Shown here: positions 1 through 10,006 of the stretch, one piece after another
How positions within the stretch are numbered: the first letter of the stretch is position 1
Layout: each line of letters begins with the position of its first letter
Assembly: GCA_003523465.1 (NCBI GenBank)
Contig: DQAA01000474.1
Span: 1-13,123, forward strand
DNA length: 13,123 nucleotides
Reading direction: 5' to 3'
Source of the DNA: Pseudomonas sp.
GTDB taxonomy: Bacteria; Pseudomonadota; Gammaproteobacteria; Pseudomonadales; Pseudomonadaceae
Notes under the pieces: generated by a model
Databases searched by the model: none
Told to the model about the DNA's origin: nothing
The model's input: the letters and a program-made list of their open reading frames with translations, nothing else
Translations under genes and position numbers: made by a program

Positions 1-2
1 GG

Positions 3-1037
3 GGCACCTCGGCGATGCGCACCTCCGGCGACGACATCGCCGAGGTCCTCGCGCTGCTCGGTGTGCGGCCGATCTGGGATGACGCGTCACGCCGCGTGGT
101 CGACCTGGAAGCGATCCCGACGGCCGAACTGGGCCGCCCCCGCATCGACGTCACCGTGCGCATCTCGGGGTTCTTCCGTGACGCGTTCCCGCACGTGGTG
201 TCGATGCTCGACGACGCGGTGCAATTGGTGGCCGGACTCGACGAACCCGCCGAGGACAACTACGTACGGGCCCACGCGCAGGTCGACCTGTCGGAGCACG
301 GTGACCAACGACGGGCCACGACAAGAATTTTCGGCTCCAAGCCCGGCACCTATGGTGCAGGTCTGCTGCAGTTGATCGACAGCCGCAACTGGCGCGACGA
401 CGCGGATCTGGCGGCGGTGTACACCGCGTGGGGCGGCTTCGCCTACGGCCGCGGACTGGACGGGGCTCCGGCCACCGACGACATGAACCGGGCCTACCGG
501 CGGATCTCGGTGGCGGCCAAGAACACCGACACCCGCGAGCACGACATCGCCGACTCCGACGACTACTTCCAGTACCACGGCGGCATGGTGGCCACGGTCC
601 GCGCGCTGACCGGCAAGGATCCGGCCGCCTACATCGGTGACAACACCCGGCCCGACGCGGTGCGCACCCGCACGCTGTCCGAGGAGACCACCCGGGTGTT
701 CCGGGCGCGGGTGGTGAACCCGCGCTGGATCAACGCGATGCGCAGGCACGGCTACAAGGGGGCGTTCGAGATGGCCGCCACCGTCGACTACCTGTTCGGC
801 TACGACGCGACCGCCGGCGTGATGGCCGACTGGATGTACGAGCAGCTCTCACAGAGTTACGTCCTCGACGACGAGAACCGCAAGTTCATGTCGGAGTCCA
901 ACCCGTGGGCGTTGCACGGCATGGCCGAGCGGCTGCTCGAGGCAGCCGGTCGCGGCATGTGGGCGGCCCCTGAGCAGAGCACCCTGGACGGACTGCGGCA
1001 GGTGCTGCTCGAAACCGAAGGCGATCTCGAAGGCTGA
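3..1037 (+). CDS. cobN: Cobaltochelatase subunit CobN, C-terminal part (5' end outside window)
   Basis: CobN is the large subunit of the ATP-dependent CobNST chelatase, which inserts cobalt into hydrogenobyrinate a,c-diamide in aerobic cobalamin synthesis in the cytoplasm. The frame is open from base 3, so the Met at 15 is internal; 344 residues are visible of a protein usually near 1200. Family-typical segments, numbered from the first visible codon, are [18 protein letters not shown] (near 6-23), [21 protein letters not shown] (near 109-129), a WGGFAYGRG stretch, and the C-terminal [16 protein letters not shown] block followed by FGYDATAGV and DWMYEQL. The natural C-terminus is present. Codons end almost exclusively in G or C, unlike the genes after 2680, and the sequence resembles mycobacterial CobN. 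It converges on the VOC gene with 38 bases between the stops and no clear terminator. Family assignment is confident; the genus is inferred. Confidence 0.93.
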   Translation, partial: GTSAMRTSGDDIAEVLALLGVRPIWDDASRRVVDLEAIPTAELGRPRIDVTVRISGFFRDAFPHVVSMLDDAVQLVAGLDEPAEDNYVRAHAQVDLSEHGDQRRATTRIFGSKPGTYGAGLLQLIDSRNWRDDADLAAVYTAWGGFAYGRGLDGAPATDDMNRAYRRISVAAKNTDTREHDIADSDDYFQYHGGMVATVRALTGKDPAAYIGDNTRPDAVRTRTLSEETTRVFRARVVNPRWINAMRRHGYKGAFEMAATVDYLFGYDATAGVMADWMYEQLSQSYVLDDENRKFMSESNPWALHGMAERLLEAAGRGMWAAPEQSTLDGLRQVLLETEGDLEG

Positions 1038-1075
1038 CACGCACTCAGCATCGACCTCGTCACCTTCGACGCCGC

Positions 1076-1510
1076 CTAAGCGCCCAGCGGGACCTCGGCC
1101 AGCTGGGTCAAGCGCACGCTGTTGCCCGACGGGTCCCGGAATCCGCAGTCGATGCCGTAGGGCATCTCGTGCGGCTCCTCGGTGAACTCGACGCCGCGCG
1201 CCTTCAGCTCTTCGTAGCTGGCGCGGCAGTCGTCGGTGGTCAGGAAGATGGTGCCGGCGAACCCCTTCGCGGTGAGGTCGAGCACCTGCGACTTGGTCGT
1301 CTCGTCCATCACGGGTTCACCGGGCACGGCCATCAGCACGATCGACACGTCGTCCTGGCCGGGCGGCCCGACGGTCAGCCACCGGAATGGGGTGTCCCCG
1401 TCGGGGAGCGAAACATCCTGGCGCACTTCCAAACCCACCTTCTCGGTCCAGAATTTCAGTGCGACTTCCTGGTCGTGTACCCACAAGTGGGCGCTGGCGA
1501 TCTTGATCAT
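1076..1510 (-). CDS. VOC (glyoxalase/bleomycin-resistance-like) family protein
   Basis: This is a 144-residue single-domain protein of the vicinal oxygen chelate superfamily. It begins MIKIASAHLWVHDQEVALKFW, the usual first beta strand and helix, and carries a second beta-alpha module near 87-110 (GTIFLTTDDCRASYEELKARG) ending in FRDPSGNSVRLTQ (near 125-137), where the DPxGN turn is diagnostic. Family enzymes normally use His/Glu metal ligands. Here the ligand position after DPSGN is Arg, and the start of the second module has Gly-Thr where a His is common, so metal-dependent glyoxalase I activity is doubtful. It starts with ATG 10 bases after the stop of the AraC gene on the same strand, preceded by a GGGG-containing stretch, so the two are probably co-transcribed. 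The substrate cannot be told from sequence. Confidence 0.88.
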   Translation of the reverse strand: MIKIASAHLWVHDQEVALKFWTEKVGLEVRQDVSLPDGDTPFRWLTVGPPGQDDVSIVLMAVPGEPVMDETTKSQVLDLTAKGFAGTIFLTTDDCRASYEELKARGVEFTEEPHEMPYGIDCGFRDPSGNSVRLTQLAEVPLGA

Positions 1511-1520
1511 GACCCCGACG

Positions 1521-1976
1521 CTACGACGGCGCCGGTGCGGGCGTCTTCTCCCCGTGTGCTGTCTTTCGGGTGTCGGCCTTCGGTCGGGTGTCGCGCCGCA
1601 GGATGCAGCTCGGGATCCTCGCGTGGATCGCCGCGGGTGGCATCGACGCGCGGTAGGCAGCGGGCGGCAGCCCGTAGGTCCGGGCGAAGCTCGTGGTGAA
1701 CGAACCGACGCTCTGCAGACCCACCATCACGCAGATGTCGGCCACCGACCTGTCGGTGTGGCGCAGCAGCGCGGCCGCGCGCTCCAGCCGGCGAGTCTGC
1801 AGATAGGCCCGCGGCGACTCGCCGAAGGTCCTGGTGAACATCCGGCTGAAGTGGGCCCGGGACAGCCCGGCGGCGGCGGCAAGGTCGTCGACGGTGATCG
1901 GCTCGGAATAGCGCGCGTCCACCAGATCCTTGGCCCGCATCAGGTAGCGGGCAGGCGGAACCTGAGCCATGGTCAC
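1521..1976 (-). CDS. AraC-family transcriptional regulator (DNA-binding domain only)
   Basis: This is a 151-residue protein consisting mainly of the AraC/XylS double helix-turn-helix domain. The first HTH lies near residues 29-52 (VDDLAAAAGLSRAHFSRMF). The linker helix is near 53-72 (ESPRAYLQTRRLERAAALLR). The second HTH is near 78-102 (VADICVMVGLQSVGSFTTSF). There is no N-terminal sensor domain, and the last 35 or so residues form a basic, Pro-rich, probably disordered tail. The start is GTG at 1976; an in-frame ATG at 1970 is an equally plausible start. The gene precedes the VOC gene by 10 bases and is likely its regulator, as in many actinobacterial araC-VOC pairs; that role is inference. 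It diverges from rnpB, and its first codons overlap the proposed rnpB promoter. Confidence 0.9.
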   Translation of the reverse strand: MTMAQVPPARYLMRAKDLVDARYSEPITVDDLAAAAGLSRAHFSRMFTRTFGESPRAYLQTRRLERAAALLRHTDRSVADICVMVGLQSVGSFTTSFARTYGLPPAAYRASMPPAAIHARIPSCILRRDTRPKADTRKTAHGEKTPAPAPS

Positions 1977-2001
1977 AGTATGGCCCCGCGACCGGTACCT
2001 T
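1972..2001 (+). promoter_or_regulatory. Candidate promoter for the left-arm rnpB
   Basis: GTCACA (1972-1977, four of six matches to TTGACA), an 18-base spacer and TACCTT (1996-2001, fitting TAnnnT) precede the expected 5' end of RNase P RNA near 2008 by about 7 bases. The arrangement fits a housekeeping sigma promoter for a stable RNA. The -35 box lies over the first codons of the divergent AraC gene. It is predicted by eye only. Confidence 0.4.
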
Positions 2002-2007
2002 GTTAGG

Positions 2008-2370
2008 GCGGATGAGCTGGCTGGGCGGCCGCGGCACCGGCGGTGTCGAGGAAAGTCCGGACTTCACAGAGCAGGGTGATTGCTAACGGCAATCCGAGGT
2101 GACTCGCGGGAAAGTGCCACAGAAAACAGACCGCCACCCCAGTGCCTCCGGGCGCCGGGGCGGTAAGGGTGAAAAGGTGCGGTAAGAGCGCACCGCACGA
2201 CTGGTAACAGTTCGTGGCTAGGCAAACCCCACTCGGAGCAAGACCAAATAGGGTTCCATATGGCGCGGCCCGCGTTGGAACCGGGTAGGTTGCTAAAGAC
2301 GTCCAGTGATGGCCGTCGTAGAGGAATGACTGTCCTCGACAGAACCCGGCTTATAGATCGACTCTCCACT
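2008..2370 (+). ncRNA. rnpB: RNase P RNA (class A), chimeric: mycobacterial 5' part joined to Pseudomonas 3' part
   Basis: This is the catalytic RNA of RNase P, which matures tRNA 5' ends. All landmarks of a bacterial class A RNA are in order: GAGGAAAGTCCGGA (CR-I, 2048-2061), GGTAAGGGTGAAA and GGTGCGGTAAGAGCGCACC (2162-2194), AAACCCCACTCGGAGCAAG (from 2224), a GGGTAGGTTGCT segment with the L15 GGT near 2284-2286, GGAATGACTGTC, and ACAGAACCCGGCTTA (CR-V, 2339-2353). The 5' part reads like mycobacterial rnpB and everything after about 2175 reads like Pseudomonas rnpB, which normally lies just upstream of mraZ. Pairings across the join fail. The 3' P1 strand ATCGACTCTCC has no partner near 2008-2020, and the 3' P2 strand GACTGTC has no upstream ACAGTC partner. 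In P4, A2061 faces C2345. Helices inside one arm are intact, such as GGTTCCA (2252-2258) with TGGAACC (2276-2282). The molecule as written is unlikely to exist or work; the 5' end is approximate. Confidence 0.9.
2136..2175. other. Join between two unrelated genome segments (probable assembly chimera)
   Basis: Upstream, the rnpB sequence is mycobacterial-like through a GC-rich hairpin (2137-2160: ten pairing positions with one A.C mismatch, loop TCCG). Downstream, from A2175 in GTGAAAAGGTGCGG, it matches the pseudomonad form. The word GGTAAGGGTGAAA (2162-2174) is common to both RNA types and is the most likely crossover point. A nearby conserved word, GAAAGTGCCACAGAAAA (2110-2126), is also shared and could have helped the false join. 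Gene content, codon usage and base composition change across this interval. Placement relies on remembered rnpB sequences. Confidence 0.8.
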
Positions 2371-2575
2371 CCTTTCTCTCTCTGCTTGATTCCATGGCAG
2401 AAGCCGCTTCGGTAATACCAAAAAAGTCTTACTCTTAATAAATCACTTTAACTTCACACTCTATTCGTTTGAGTGAGTTCGTCTTTTCCCTCCGAAAAAT
2501 CCCCCGAATTAGCCTTGTGTCTGTCCTTGTTACGCTAAATCGCCGATCTGTAAGGGTTTTCCTTATATGCGCGCC
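2371..2575. other. AT-rich spacer between rnpB and the dcw promoter, no gene seen
   Basis: The gene-free stretch between the end of rnpB and mraZ is about 310 bases; this is its first part. It is clearly richer in A and T than either flank, has no convincing ORF and no tRNA-like fold. The only hairpin near the rnpB 3' end is weak: CACTC (2457-2461) with GAGTG (2471-2475), a 9-base loop, then a short T-rich run from 2483. It could contribute to rnpB 3'-end formation or termination but is not a convincing intrinsic terminator. The composition is typical of an intergenic promoter region and need not mean transfer. Confidence 0.6.
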
Positions 2576-2605
2576 TTGACGGTGCGGTAGGCGGATTCCT
2601 ATAGT
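2576..2605 (+). promoter_or_regulatory. Sigma70-type promoter of the dcw cluster (Pmra-like)
   Basis: TTGACG (2576-2581, five of six to consensus) and TATAGT (2600-2605) are separated by 18 bases. Transcription would start near 2612, giving a leader of about 68 bases to mraZ. It is the best promoter match in the spacer and sits directly upstream of the MraZ boxes, the same arrangement as the mra promoter of E. coli. It probably drives all ten downstream genes. Confidence 0.72.
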
Positions 2606-2611
2606 GTGCGC

Positions 2612-2638
2612 AAGTGGCAGAAAGTGGCATGAAGTGGG
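2612..2638 (+). promoter_or_regulatory. MraZ operator: three GTGG boxes at 10-bp spacing
   Basis: AAGTGG occurs three times in exact 10-base register, with GTGG at 2614-2617, 2624-2627 and 2634-2637; the last box reads GTGGG. MraZ is known to bind tandem TGGG-type repeats spaced about one helical turn apart in its own promoter. Here the boxes begin at the predicted transcription start, so bound MraZ should block initiation or early elongation and autoregulate the cluster. Confidence 0.8.
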
Positions 2639-2679
2639 TTTTCAGGCACAAAAAAGCTAACATTTAGGGAAGCGCAGCC

Positions 2680-3135
2680 GTGTTTCGCGGAGCAAACGCA
2701 ATCAACCTCGATGCCAAGGGCCGTCTCGCAATGCCGAGCCGGTACCGCGACGAGCTTGATTCGCGCAGCTCGGGGCAATTGATCGTGACGATCGACGCTG
2801 TGGATCCTTGCTTGTGTGTGTACCCGCTCGATGAGTGGGAACTGATCGAAGCCAAATTGCGCGCCTTGCCGTCGTTACGCGAAGAAAACCGCCGCCTGCA
2901 GCGTTTGCTGATAGGCAATGCGGTGGATCTGGAGCTCGACGGCAGTGGGCGTTTTCTGGTTCCGCCGCGTTTGCGCGAATACGCGAAGCTCGATAAGCGC
3001 GCGATGCTGGTGGGGCAACTGAACAAATTCCAACTGTGGGACGAGGATGCCTGGAATGCTGTTTCCGCAGCGGACCTGGCAGCCATTCAACAACCGGGCG
3101 CGATGCCCGATGAACTGCGTGATTTGATCCTGTGA
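2680..3135 (+). CDS. mraZ: Transcriptional regulator MraZ
   Basis: MraZ is a ring-forming DNA-binding protein that represses the dcw promoter. The 151-residue length is normal. It has two SpoVT-AbrB-like halves, each with the DxxGR signature: [13 protein letters not shown] at 11-23 and [13 protein letters not shown] at 87-99. The start is GTG at 2680, preceded by AGGGAAG (2666-2672) with 7 bases spacing; the reading [15 protein letters not shown] matches the family N-terminus. It is the first gene of the cluster, about 68 bases downstream of the predicted transcription start, and its stop overlaps the next gene by four bases. The three GTGG boxes upstream make negative autoregulation likely. 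Confidence 0.97.
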   Translation: MFRGANAINLDAKGRLAMPSRYRDELDSRSSGQLIVTIDAVDPCLCVYPLDEWELIEAKLRALPSLREENRRLQRLLIGNAVDLELDGSGRFLVPPRLREYAKLDKRAMLVGQLNKFQLWDEDAWNAVSAADLAAIQQPGAMPDELRDLIL

Positions 3136-4075
3136 CTATTGATAGCGGCTTTAACCACATCACCGTACTTCTGGACGAGGCCGTCGAGGCTCTCTCGGTG
3201 CGCGCGGATGGCTGTTATCTGGATGGCACTTTCGGTCGCGGCGGTCACAGTCGATTGATTCTGCAGAACCTTGGGCCGGATGGGCGCTTGCTTGGATTCG
3301 ACAAGGATCCTCAGGCGATTGCCACCGGGCAAGCGCTGGCGGCCGAAGACGGCCGCTTTGTCATTGTGCAGCGCAGTTTTGCCGAGCTGGGCTCGGAGGT
3401 CGCCGAACGGGGTCTCGCCGGCAAGGTCAGCGGCGTGTTGTTCGACCTTGGCGTATCGTCCCCGCAACTGGACGATCCCGAGCGTGGTTTCAGCTTCCTC
3501 AATGACGGTCCGCTGGATATGCGCATGGATCCTTCCCGGGGTGTCAGTGCCGCGGAATTCATCGCTACCGCACCCGAGGAAGAAATCGCCCGGGTATTCA
3601 AGGAGTACGGCGAAGAGCGTTTCGCCAAGCGTATGTCTCGCGCGGTTGTCCAGCGCCGCGAAGAGCAGCCTTTCACTCGCACTGCCGACCTGGCGGAAGT
3701 GCTCAAGGTCGCCAACCCTGCCTGGGAAAAAGGCAAGAACCCGGCGACCCGTGCTTTCCAGGGGCTGCGCATTCATGTGAACAACGAACTGGGCGATCTC
3801 GAAGCCGGTCTCGAAGCCGCCATGGATGCCCTGGAAGTTGGCGGCCGCCTGGCGGTGATCAGCTTCCACTCCCTCGAAGACCGTATCGTCAAATTGTTCA
3901 TGCGCAAGCTGGCCAAGGGCGAGCAGGACAACCTGCCGCGCAACCTGCCGGTCCAGCACAAGCCGTTCGAACCGAAGATCAAGCTGATCGGCAAGGCCCA
4001 GTTCGCCTCGGATGCCGAGCTCAAGGCCAACCCACGGTCGCGTAGCGCGGTCCTGCGTGTGGCGGAGAAACTGCG

Positions 4076-4079
<4 letters not shown>
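3132..4079 (+). CDS. rsmH: 16S rRNA (cytosine(1402)-N4)-methyltransferase RsmH
   Basis: RsmH (formerly MraW) is a SAM-dependent enzyme that methylates N4 of C1402 in the 16S rRNA decoding centre. The protein has 315 residues, the usual length. The SAM-binding loop is [10 protein letters not shown] (31-40), followed by an acidic strand end at FDKDP (56-60) and the family motif [12 protein letters not shown] (104-115). The C-terminal half has [13 protein letters not shown] and [13 protein letters not shown], both characteristic. It starts with GTG at 3132, overlapping the mraZ stop as GTGA. No strong ribosome binding site precedes it, so translation probably depends on coupling to mraZ. The N-terminus [20 protein letters not shown] is pseudomonad in style. 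Confidence 0.97.
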
Positions 4080-6095
<2,016 letters not shown>

Positions 6096-6096
<1 letters not shown>

Positions 6097-7559
6097 TGAC
6101 GATGCCACTGAGTAAATTGTTCGCCAATGCCAGCAGCGATCCGCTGATTCGCGAATTGACCCTGGACAGCCGCAATGTGCGCCCGGGCGATCTGTTCCTG
6201 GCTGTGCCCGGGGCCAAGGTCGACGGCCGCGAGCATATCGCCGATGCGCTGAAACGCGGTGCGGCGGCGGTGGCTTACGAAGTGCAGGGCGCCACGGTAT
6301 TGCCGATCACCGATGCGCCTCTCATCCCGGTAAAGGGCCTGATCGCACAACTGTCGGACATCGCCGGTCGCTTCTATGGCGAACCGAGCCGCCTGCTCGA
6401 ACTGGTAGGTGTCACTGGTACCAACGGCAAGACCAGCGTGACCCAGCTGGTTGCCCAGGCCCTGGACCTGCTCGGCCAGCATTGCGGCCTGATCGGCACC
6501 CTCGGCACCGGGTTCCATGGCGCGCTGCAAAGCGGCCGCCTGACCACTCCCGACCCGCTTGCCGTGCAGTCGACCCTCAATGACCTGAAGAAGGCCGGCG
6601 CCCGTGCCGTAGCCATGGAAGTGTCGTCCCACGCGTTGGAGCAAGGCCGGGTGGCTGCTCTGGCGTTCGATATCGTGGTGATGACCAACCTGTCCCGCGA
6701 TCACCTCGACTATCACGGCAGCATGGAAGCCTACAAGGCGGCCAAGGCCCGCCTGTTCGCCTGGCCGAACCTGCGGTGCCGGGTAGTCAATCTGGATGAT
6801 GATTTCGGTCGTGAACTGGCTGCTGAAGAGCGCGAATCCCGCCTGATCAGCTACAGCCTCAAGGATCCGTTGGCGACGCTCTATTGCCGCGAAGCCACCT
6901 TCGATGACGATGGCGTTCGTGCCGTGCTGGTCACTCCGCAGGGCGAGCACATGCTGCGCAGTCGCCTGCTCGGTCGCTTCAACCTGAGCAATATGCTCGC
7001 GGCGGTTGCCACCTTGATGGCGATGGCTCACCCGCTGGATGAAATTCTGAAAGCCACCCCGAAGCTGGAAGGCCCGATCGGCCGTATGCAGCGTCTCGGC
7101 GGTGGCAGCAAGCCGCTGGTGGTGGTCGATTACGCCCACACTCCGGATGCACTGGAAAAGGTTCTCGAAGCGCTGCGCCCGCATGCGCGTGGGCAACTGA
7201 CCTGCCTGTTCGGCTGTGGCGGTGATCGTGATCGTGGCAAGCGCCCGCTGATGGCGGGGCTGGCCGAGCGTCTCGCGGACCGGGTTATCGTCACCGATGA
7301 CAACCCGCGTACCGAAGATCCCCAAGCCATCTTCGCCGATATCCGTCCGGGCTTTGCCAATGCCGACGCGGTGGAGTTCATTGCCGGCCGTGGCGCTGCG
7401 ATTGCTCGTGTCATTGCCAGTGCCCGGGTCGACGACGTCATCGTTCTCGCCGGCAAAGGTCACGAGGACTACCAGGAAATCAACGGCGAACGCCACGATT
7501 TTTCCGATCTTGTCGAAGCCGAAAAGGCACTTGCAGTCTGGGAGGCTTCCCATGCTTGA
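6096..7559 (+). CDS. murE: UDP-N-acetylmuramoyl-L-alanyl-D-glutamate--2,6-diaminopimelate ligase MurE
   Basis: MurE is a cytoplasmic Mur ligase adding meso-diaminopimelate to UDP-MurNAc-L-Ala-D-Glu with ATP hydrolysis. It has 487 residues from the chosen start. The N-terminal domain binds the UDP-MurNAc moiety (LTLDSRNVRPGDLFLA near 21-36). The ATP loop is GVTGTNGKTS (105-114), and the carbamylated Lys is expected at 217 in KARLF. DNPR at 402-405 is the signature for diaminopimelate rather than lysine, as expected for a Gram-negative wall. The C-terminal domain also has GCGGDRDRGKRP and AGKGHEDYQ. A TTG three bases upstream is also in frame, and ATG at 6102 is possible, but the ribosome binding site favours 6096. 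The 3' end overlaps murF by 8 bases. Confidence 0.97.
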
Positions 7560-8919
7560 GCCCCTTTTCCTCAGCCAACTGACCGAAACCTTGCAGGGGC
7601 GCCTGCTGGGCGCTGACGCGCGGTTCGACGGCGTGAGCATCGACAGCCGCAAGATCACGGCCGGCCAGCTGTTCATCGCCTTGGCCGGACCGCGTTTCGA
7701 TGGGCACGATTACCTTGATGAAGTCGCTGCCAAGGGCGCCGTTGCAGCGCTGGTGGAGCGTGAAGTCCCGGGCTCCAGCCTGCCGCAACTGCTGGTGGCG
7801 GATGCTCGCCTGGCCCTGGGGCAACTGGGGGCGTTGAACCGTCGCGCCTTCAAGCACCCGGTGGCAGCGATTACCGGTTCCAGCGGCAAGACCACGGTCA
7901 AGGAAATGCTGGCCAGCATCCTTGGCACCCAGGGCCCGGTCCTGATGACCCGCGGCAATCTGAACAACGATCTCGGCGCACCGTTGACCCTCCTCGAACT
8001 GGCGCCGGAGCATACCGCTGCAGTGATCGAACTGGGTGCCAACCATGTCGGCGAAATCCGCTACACCGTCGGGCTGACCCAGCCCCAGGTAGCGCTGATC
8101 AACAACGCAGGCACGGCTCATGTCGGCGAGTTCGGCGGGCCGGAGAAGATTGTCGAAGCCAAGGGCGAGATTCTCGAAGGATTGGGAGAGGGCGGCGTCG
8201 CGGTATTGAATCTGGACGACAAGGCCTTTGGCACATGGAAACAGCGCGCTGGTAAACATGCGGTGTTGACGTTCTCCCTGAGCGACGCCGCAGCCGATTT
8301 CCATGCCAGCGATATCGCTCATGACGAGCGTGGTTGCCCGTCCTTCGTCCTGCACGCCCCGCAAGGTCAGGTCGCGATCCAGCTGAACCTGCTTGGCACC
8401 CACAATATCGCCAATGCCCTGGCCGCCGCCGCCGCCGCGCAGACCTTCGGCGTCTCGCTGCAAGGCATTGCCGCTGGGCTGAACACCGTGCAACCGGTCA
8501 AGGGTCGCAGCGTGGCGCAGATGACAGCCAGCGGCCTGCGGGTGATCGACGACACCTACAACGCAAACCCCACCTCGATGTGCGCGGCCGTTGATATACT
8601 CGCCGGCTTTTCCGGTCGCACCGTCCTGGTGCTCGGAGAAATCGGTGAGTTGGGCCAGTGGGCCGAAGAAGGGCACCAGCAGGTCGGGGCCTACGCCAGG
8701 GGCAAGGTCGACGCGCTGTATGCCGTAGGTCCGATGATGGCCCATGCGGTCAAGGCCTTTGGCCAGAATGCCCGCCATTTCACCAATCAAGCTGACCTGA
8801 TCGCTGCCGTTCGCGGCGAGCAGGCTTCCAACACCACCATTTTGATCAAGGGTTCGCGCAGCGCTGCGATGGAGAACGTCGTGGCGGCTTTGTGCGATTC
8901 CAGCGGGGAGAAACATTAA
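7552..8919 (+). CDS. murF: UDP-N-acetylmuramoyl-tripeptide--D-alanyl-D-alanine ligase MurF
   Basis: MurF adds D-Ala-D-Ala to the UDP-MurNAc-tripeptide, completing the cytoplasmic pentapeptide precursor. From ATG 7552 the protein has 455 residues, the normal size. The start is supported by GGGAGG at 7540-7545 (6 bases spacing) and the expected N-terminus [18 protein letters not shown]; the frame is open far upstream inside murE, but that extension is a different reading of murE sequence. The N-terminal domain has [18 protein letters not shown] (27-44). The ATP loop is [13 protein letters not shown] (107-119). The central and C-terminal parts carry [25 protein letters not shown] and [11 protein letters not shown], all MurF-typical. 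The start overlaps murE by 8 bases and the TAA stop shares one base with the mraY ATG. Confidence 0.97.
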   Translation: MLEPLFLSQLTETLQGRLLGADARFDGVSIDSRKITAGQLFIALAGPRFDGHDYLDEVAAKGAVAALVEREVPGSSLPQLLVADARLALGQLGALNRRAFKHPVAAITGSSGKTTVKEMLASILGTQGPVLMTRGNLNNDLGAPLTLLELAPEHTAAVIELGANHVGEIRYTVGLTQPQVALINNAGTAHVGEFGGPEKIVEAKGEILEGLGEGGVAVLNLDDKAFGTWKQRAGKHAVLTFSLSDAAADFHASDIAHDERGCPSFVLHAPQGQVAIQLNLLGTHNIANALAAAAAAQTFGVSLQGIAAGLNTVQPVKGRSVAQMTASGLRVIDDTYNANPTSMCAAVDILAGFSGRTVLVLGEIGELGQWAEEGHQQVGAYARGKVDALYAVGPMMAHAVKAFGQNARHFTNQADLIAAVRGEQASNTTILIKGSRSAAMENVVAALCDSSGEKH

Positions 8920-10001
8920 TGCTGCTGCTGTTGGCTGAGTATCTGCAACAGTTCCACAAAGGCTTCGCGGTCTTTCAGTACCTGACCCTGCGCGGGATCC
9001 TGGGTGTGCTGACCGCCTTGTCGCTGGCCCTGTGGTTGGGCCCCTGGATGATTCGTACCCTGCAGATCCGCCAGATCGGCCAGGCCGTGCGCAACGACGG
9101 CCCGCAATCGCACCTGTCCAAGTCCGGCACCCCGACCATGGGTGGCGCGCTGATCCTCTCCGCCATCGGCGTCAGTACCCTGCTCTGGGCCGACCTGAGC
9201 AACCGCTACGTCTGGGTCGTGCTGATCGTTACCCTGCTGTTCGGCGCCATCGGCTGGGTCGACGACTACCGCAAGGTGATCGAAAAGAACTCCCGTGGCC
9301 TGCCGAGCCGCTGGAAGTACTTCTGGCAATCGGTGTTCGGCCTGGGCGCTGCGATCTTCCTTTACATGACTGCGCCAACCAGCGTGGAAACCACCCTGAT
9401 CGTGCCGATGCTGAAAGACGTCACCATTCCGCTGGGCGTCGGTTTCGTAGTGCTGACCTACTTCGTCATCGTCGGATCGAGCAACGCGGTCAACCTGACC
9501 GATGGCCTCGACGGCCTGGCCATCCTGCCAACCGTGCTGGTGGGTGGGGCCCTGGGCATCTTCTGCTACCTGTCGGGCAACGTGAAATTTGCTGAATACC
9601 TGCTGATCCCCTATGTGCCGGGCGCAGGCGAGCTGATCGTGTTCTGTGGCGCCCTGATCGGTGCCGGGCTTGGTTTCCTCTGGTTCAACACCTATCCGGC
9701 CCAGGTCTTCATGGGTGACGTCGGCGCCCTGGCGCTGGGTGCTGCGCTGGGCACCATCGCAGTGATCGTTCGCCAGGAAATCGTCCTGTTCATCATGGGT
9801 GGCGTGTTCGTCATGGAGACCCTCTCGGTGGTCATCCAGGTCGCGTCGTTCAAGTTGACCGGCAAGCGCGTATTCCGCATGGCGCCGATCCATCACCACT
9901 TTGAACTCAAGGGCTGGCCCGAGCCGCGCGTGATCGTCCGCTTCTGGATCATCACCGTGATTCTCGTGCTGATCGGCCTTGCAACCCTGAAACTGAGGTA
10001 G
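8919..10001 (+). CDS. mraY: Phospho-N-acetylmuramoyl-pentapeptide-transferase MraY
   Basis: MraY is an integral inner-membrane enzyme that transfers phospho-MurNAc-pentapeptide from UDP to undecaprenyl phosphate, forming lipid I. From ATG 8919 it has 360 residues, identical to the E. coli length. Many hydrophobic segments fit the ten-helix family fold. Active-site motifs are present: the Asp pair in WVDDYRK (D115, D116), [11 protein letters not shown] (191-201), [11 protein letters not shown] with D267, and [10 protein letters not shown] (323-332). A GGGGAG ribosome binding site at 8905-8910 with 8 bases spacing supports this start over an in-frame upstream extension inside murF. Start and murF stop overlap as TAATG. 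The TAG stop is followed after 5 bases by murD. Confidence 0.98.
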   Translation: MLLLLAEYLQQFHKGFAVFQYLTLRGILGVLTALSLALWLGPWMIRTLQIRQIGQAVRNDGPQSHLSKSGTPTMGGALILSAIGVSTLLWADLSNRYVWVVLIVTLLFGAIGWVDDYRKVIEKNSRGLPSRWKYFWQSVFGLGAAIFLYMTAPTSVETTLIVPMLKDVTIPLGVGFVVLTYFVIVGSSNAVNLTDGLDGLAILPTVLVGGALGIFCYLSGNVKFAEYLLIPYVPGAGELIVFCGALIGAGLGFLWFNTYPAQVFMGDVGALALGAALGTIAVIVRQEIVLFIMGGVFVMETLSVVIQVASFKLTGKRVFRMAPIHHHFELKGWPEPRVIVRFWIITVILVLIGLATLKLR

Positions 10002-10006
10002 AGCGC

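Noticed and set aside
1038..1079. After the cobN stop the frame stays open for 13 more codons to TAA, ending in a hydrophobic IDLVTF stretch that loosely recalls the start of HAD-type hydrolases
   Set aside because: Too short, has no start codon, and abuts the VOC stop; chance similarity is more likely than a gene remnant.
2064..2369. 101-codon open frame antisense to rnpB
   Set aside because: It lies wholly opposite a structured RNA gene, crosses the chimeric join, and has no family resemblance.
2008..2370. A genuine recombinant or novel hybrid RNase P RNA
   Set aside because: Loss of P1 and P2 and a P4 mismatch, together with a change of flanking genome at the same point, fit an artefact better than a functional gene.
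2457..2487. Possible intrinsic terminator after rnpB (5-bp hairpin then T-rich run)
   Set aside because: The stem is short and AT-containing, the loop is 9 bases and the T run is interrupted; noted only within the spacer entry.
2527..2568. Additional promoter-like words (TTGTTA, TTATAT) upstream of the main dcw promoter
   Set aside because: No correctly spaced -35/-10 pair of reasonable quality; the TTGACG/TATAGT pair is much better.
7297..7551. N-terminal extension of murF into murE (and likewise mraY from 8892)
   Set aside because: The extended residues are other-frame readings of the preceding gene; ribosome binding sites and family lengths support starts at 7552 and 8919.
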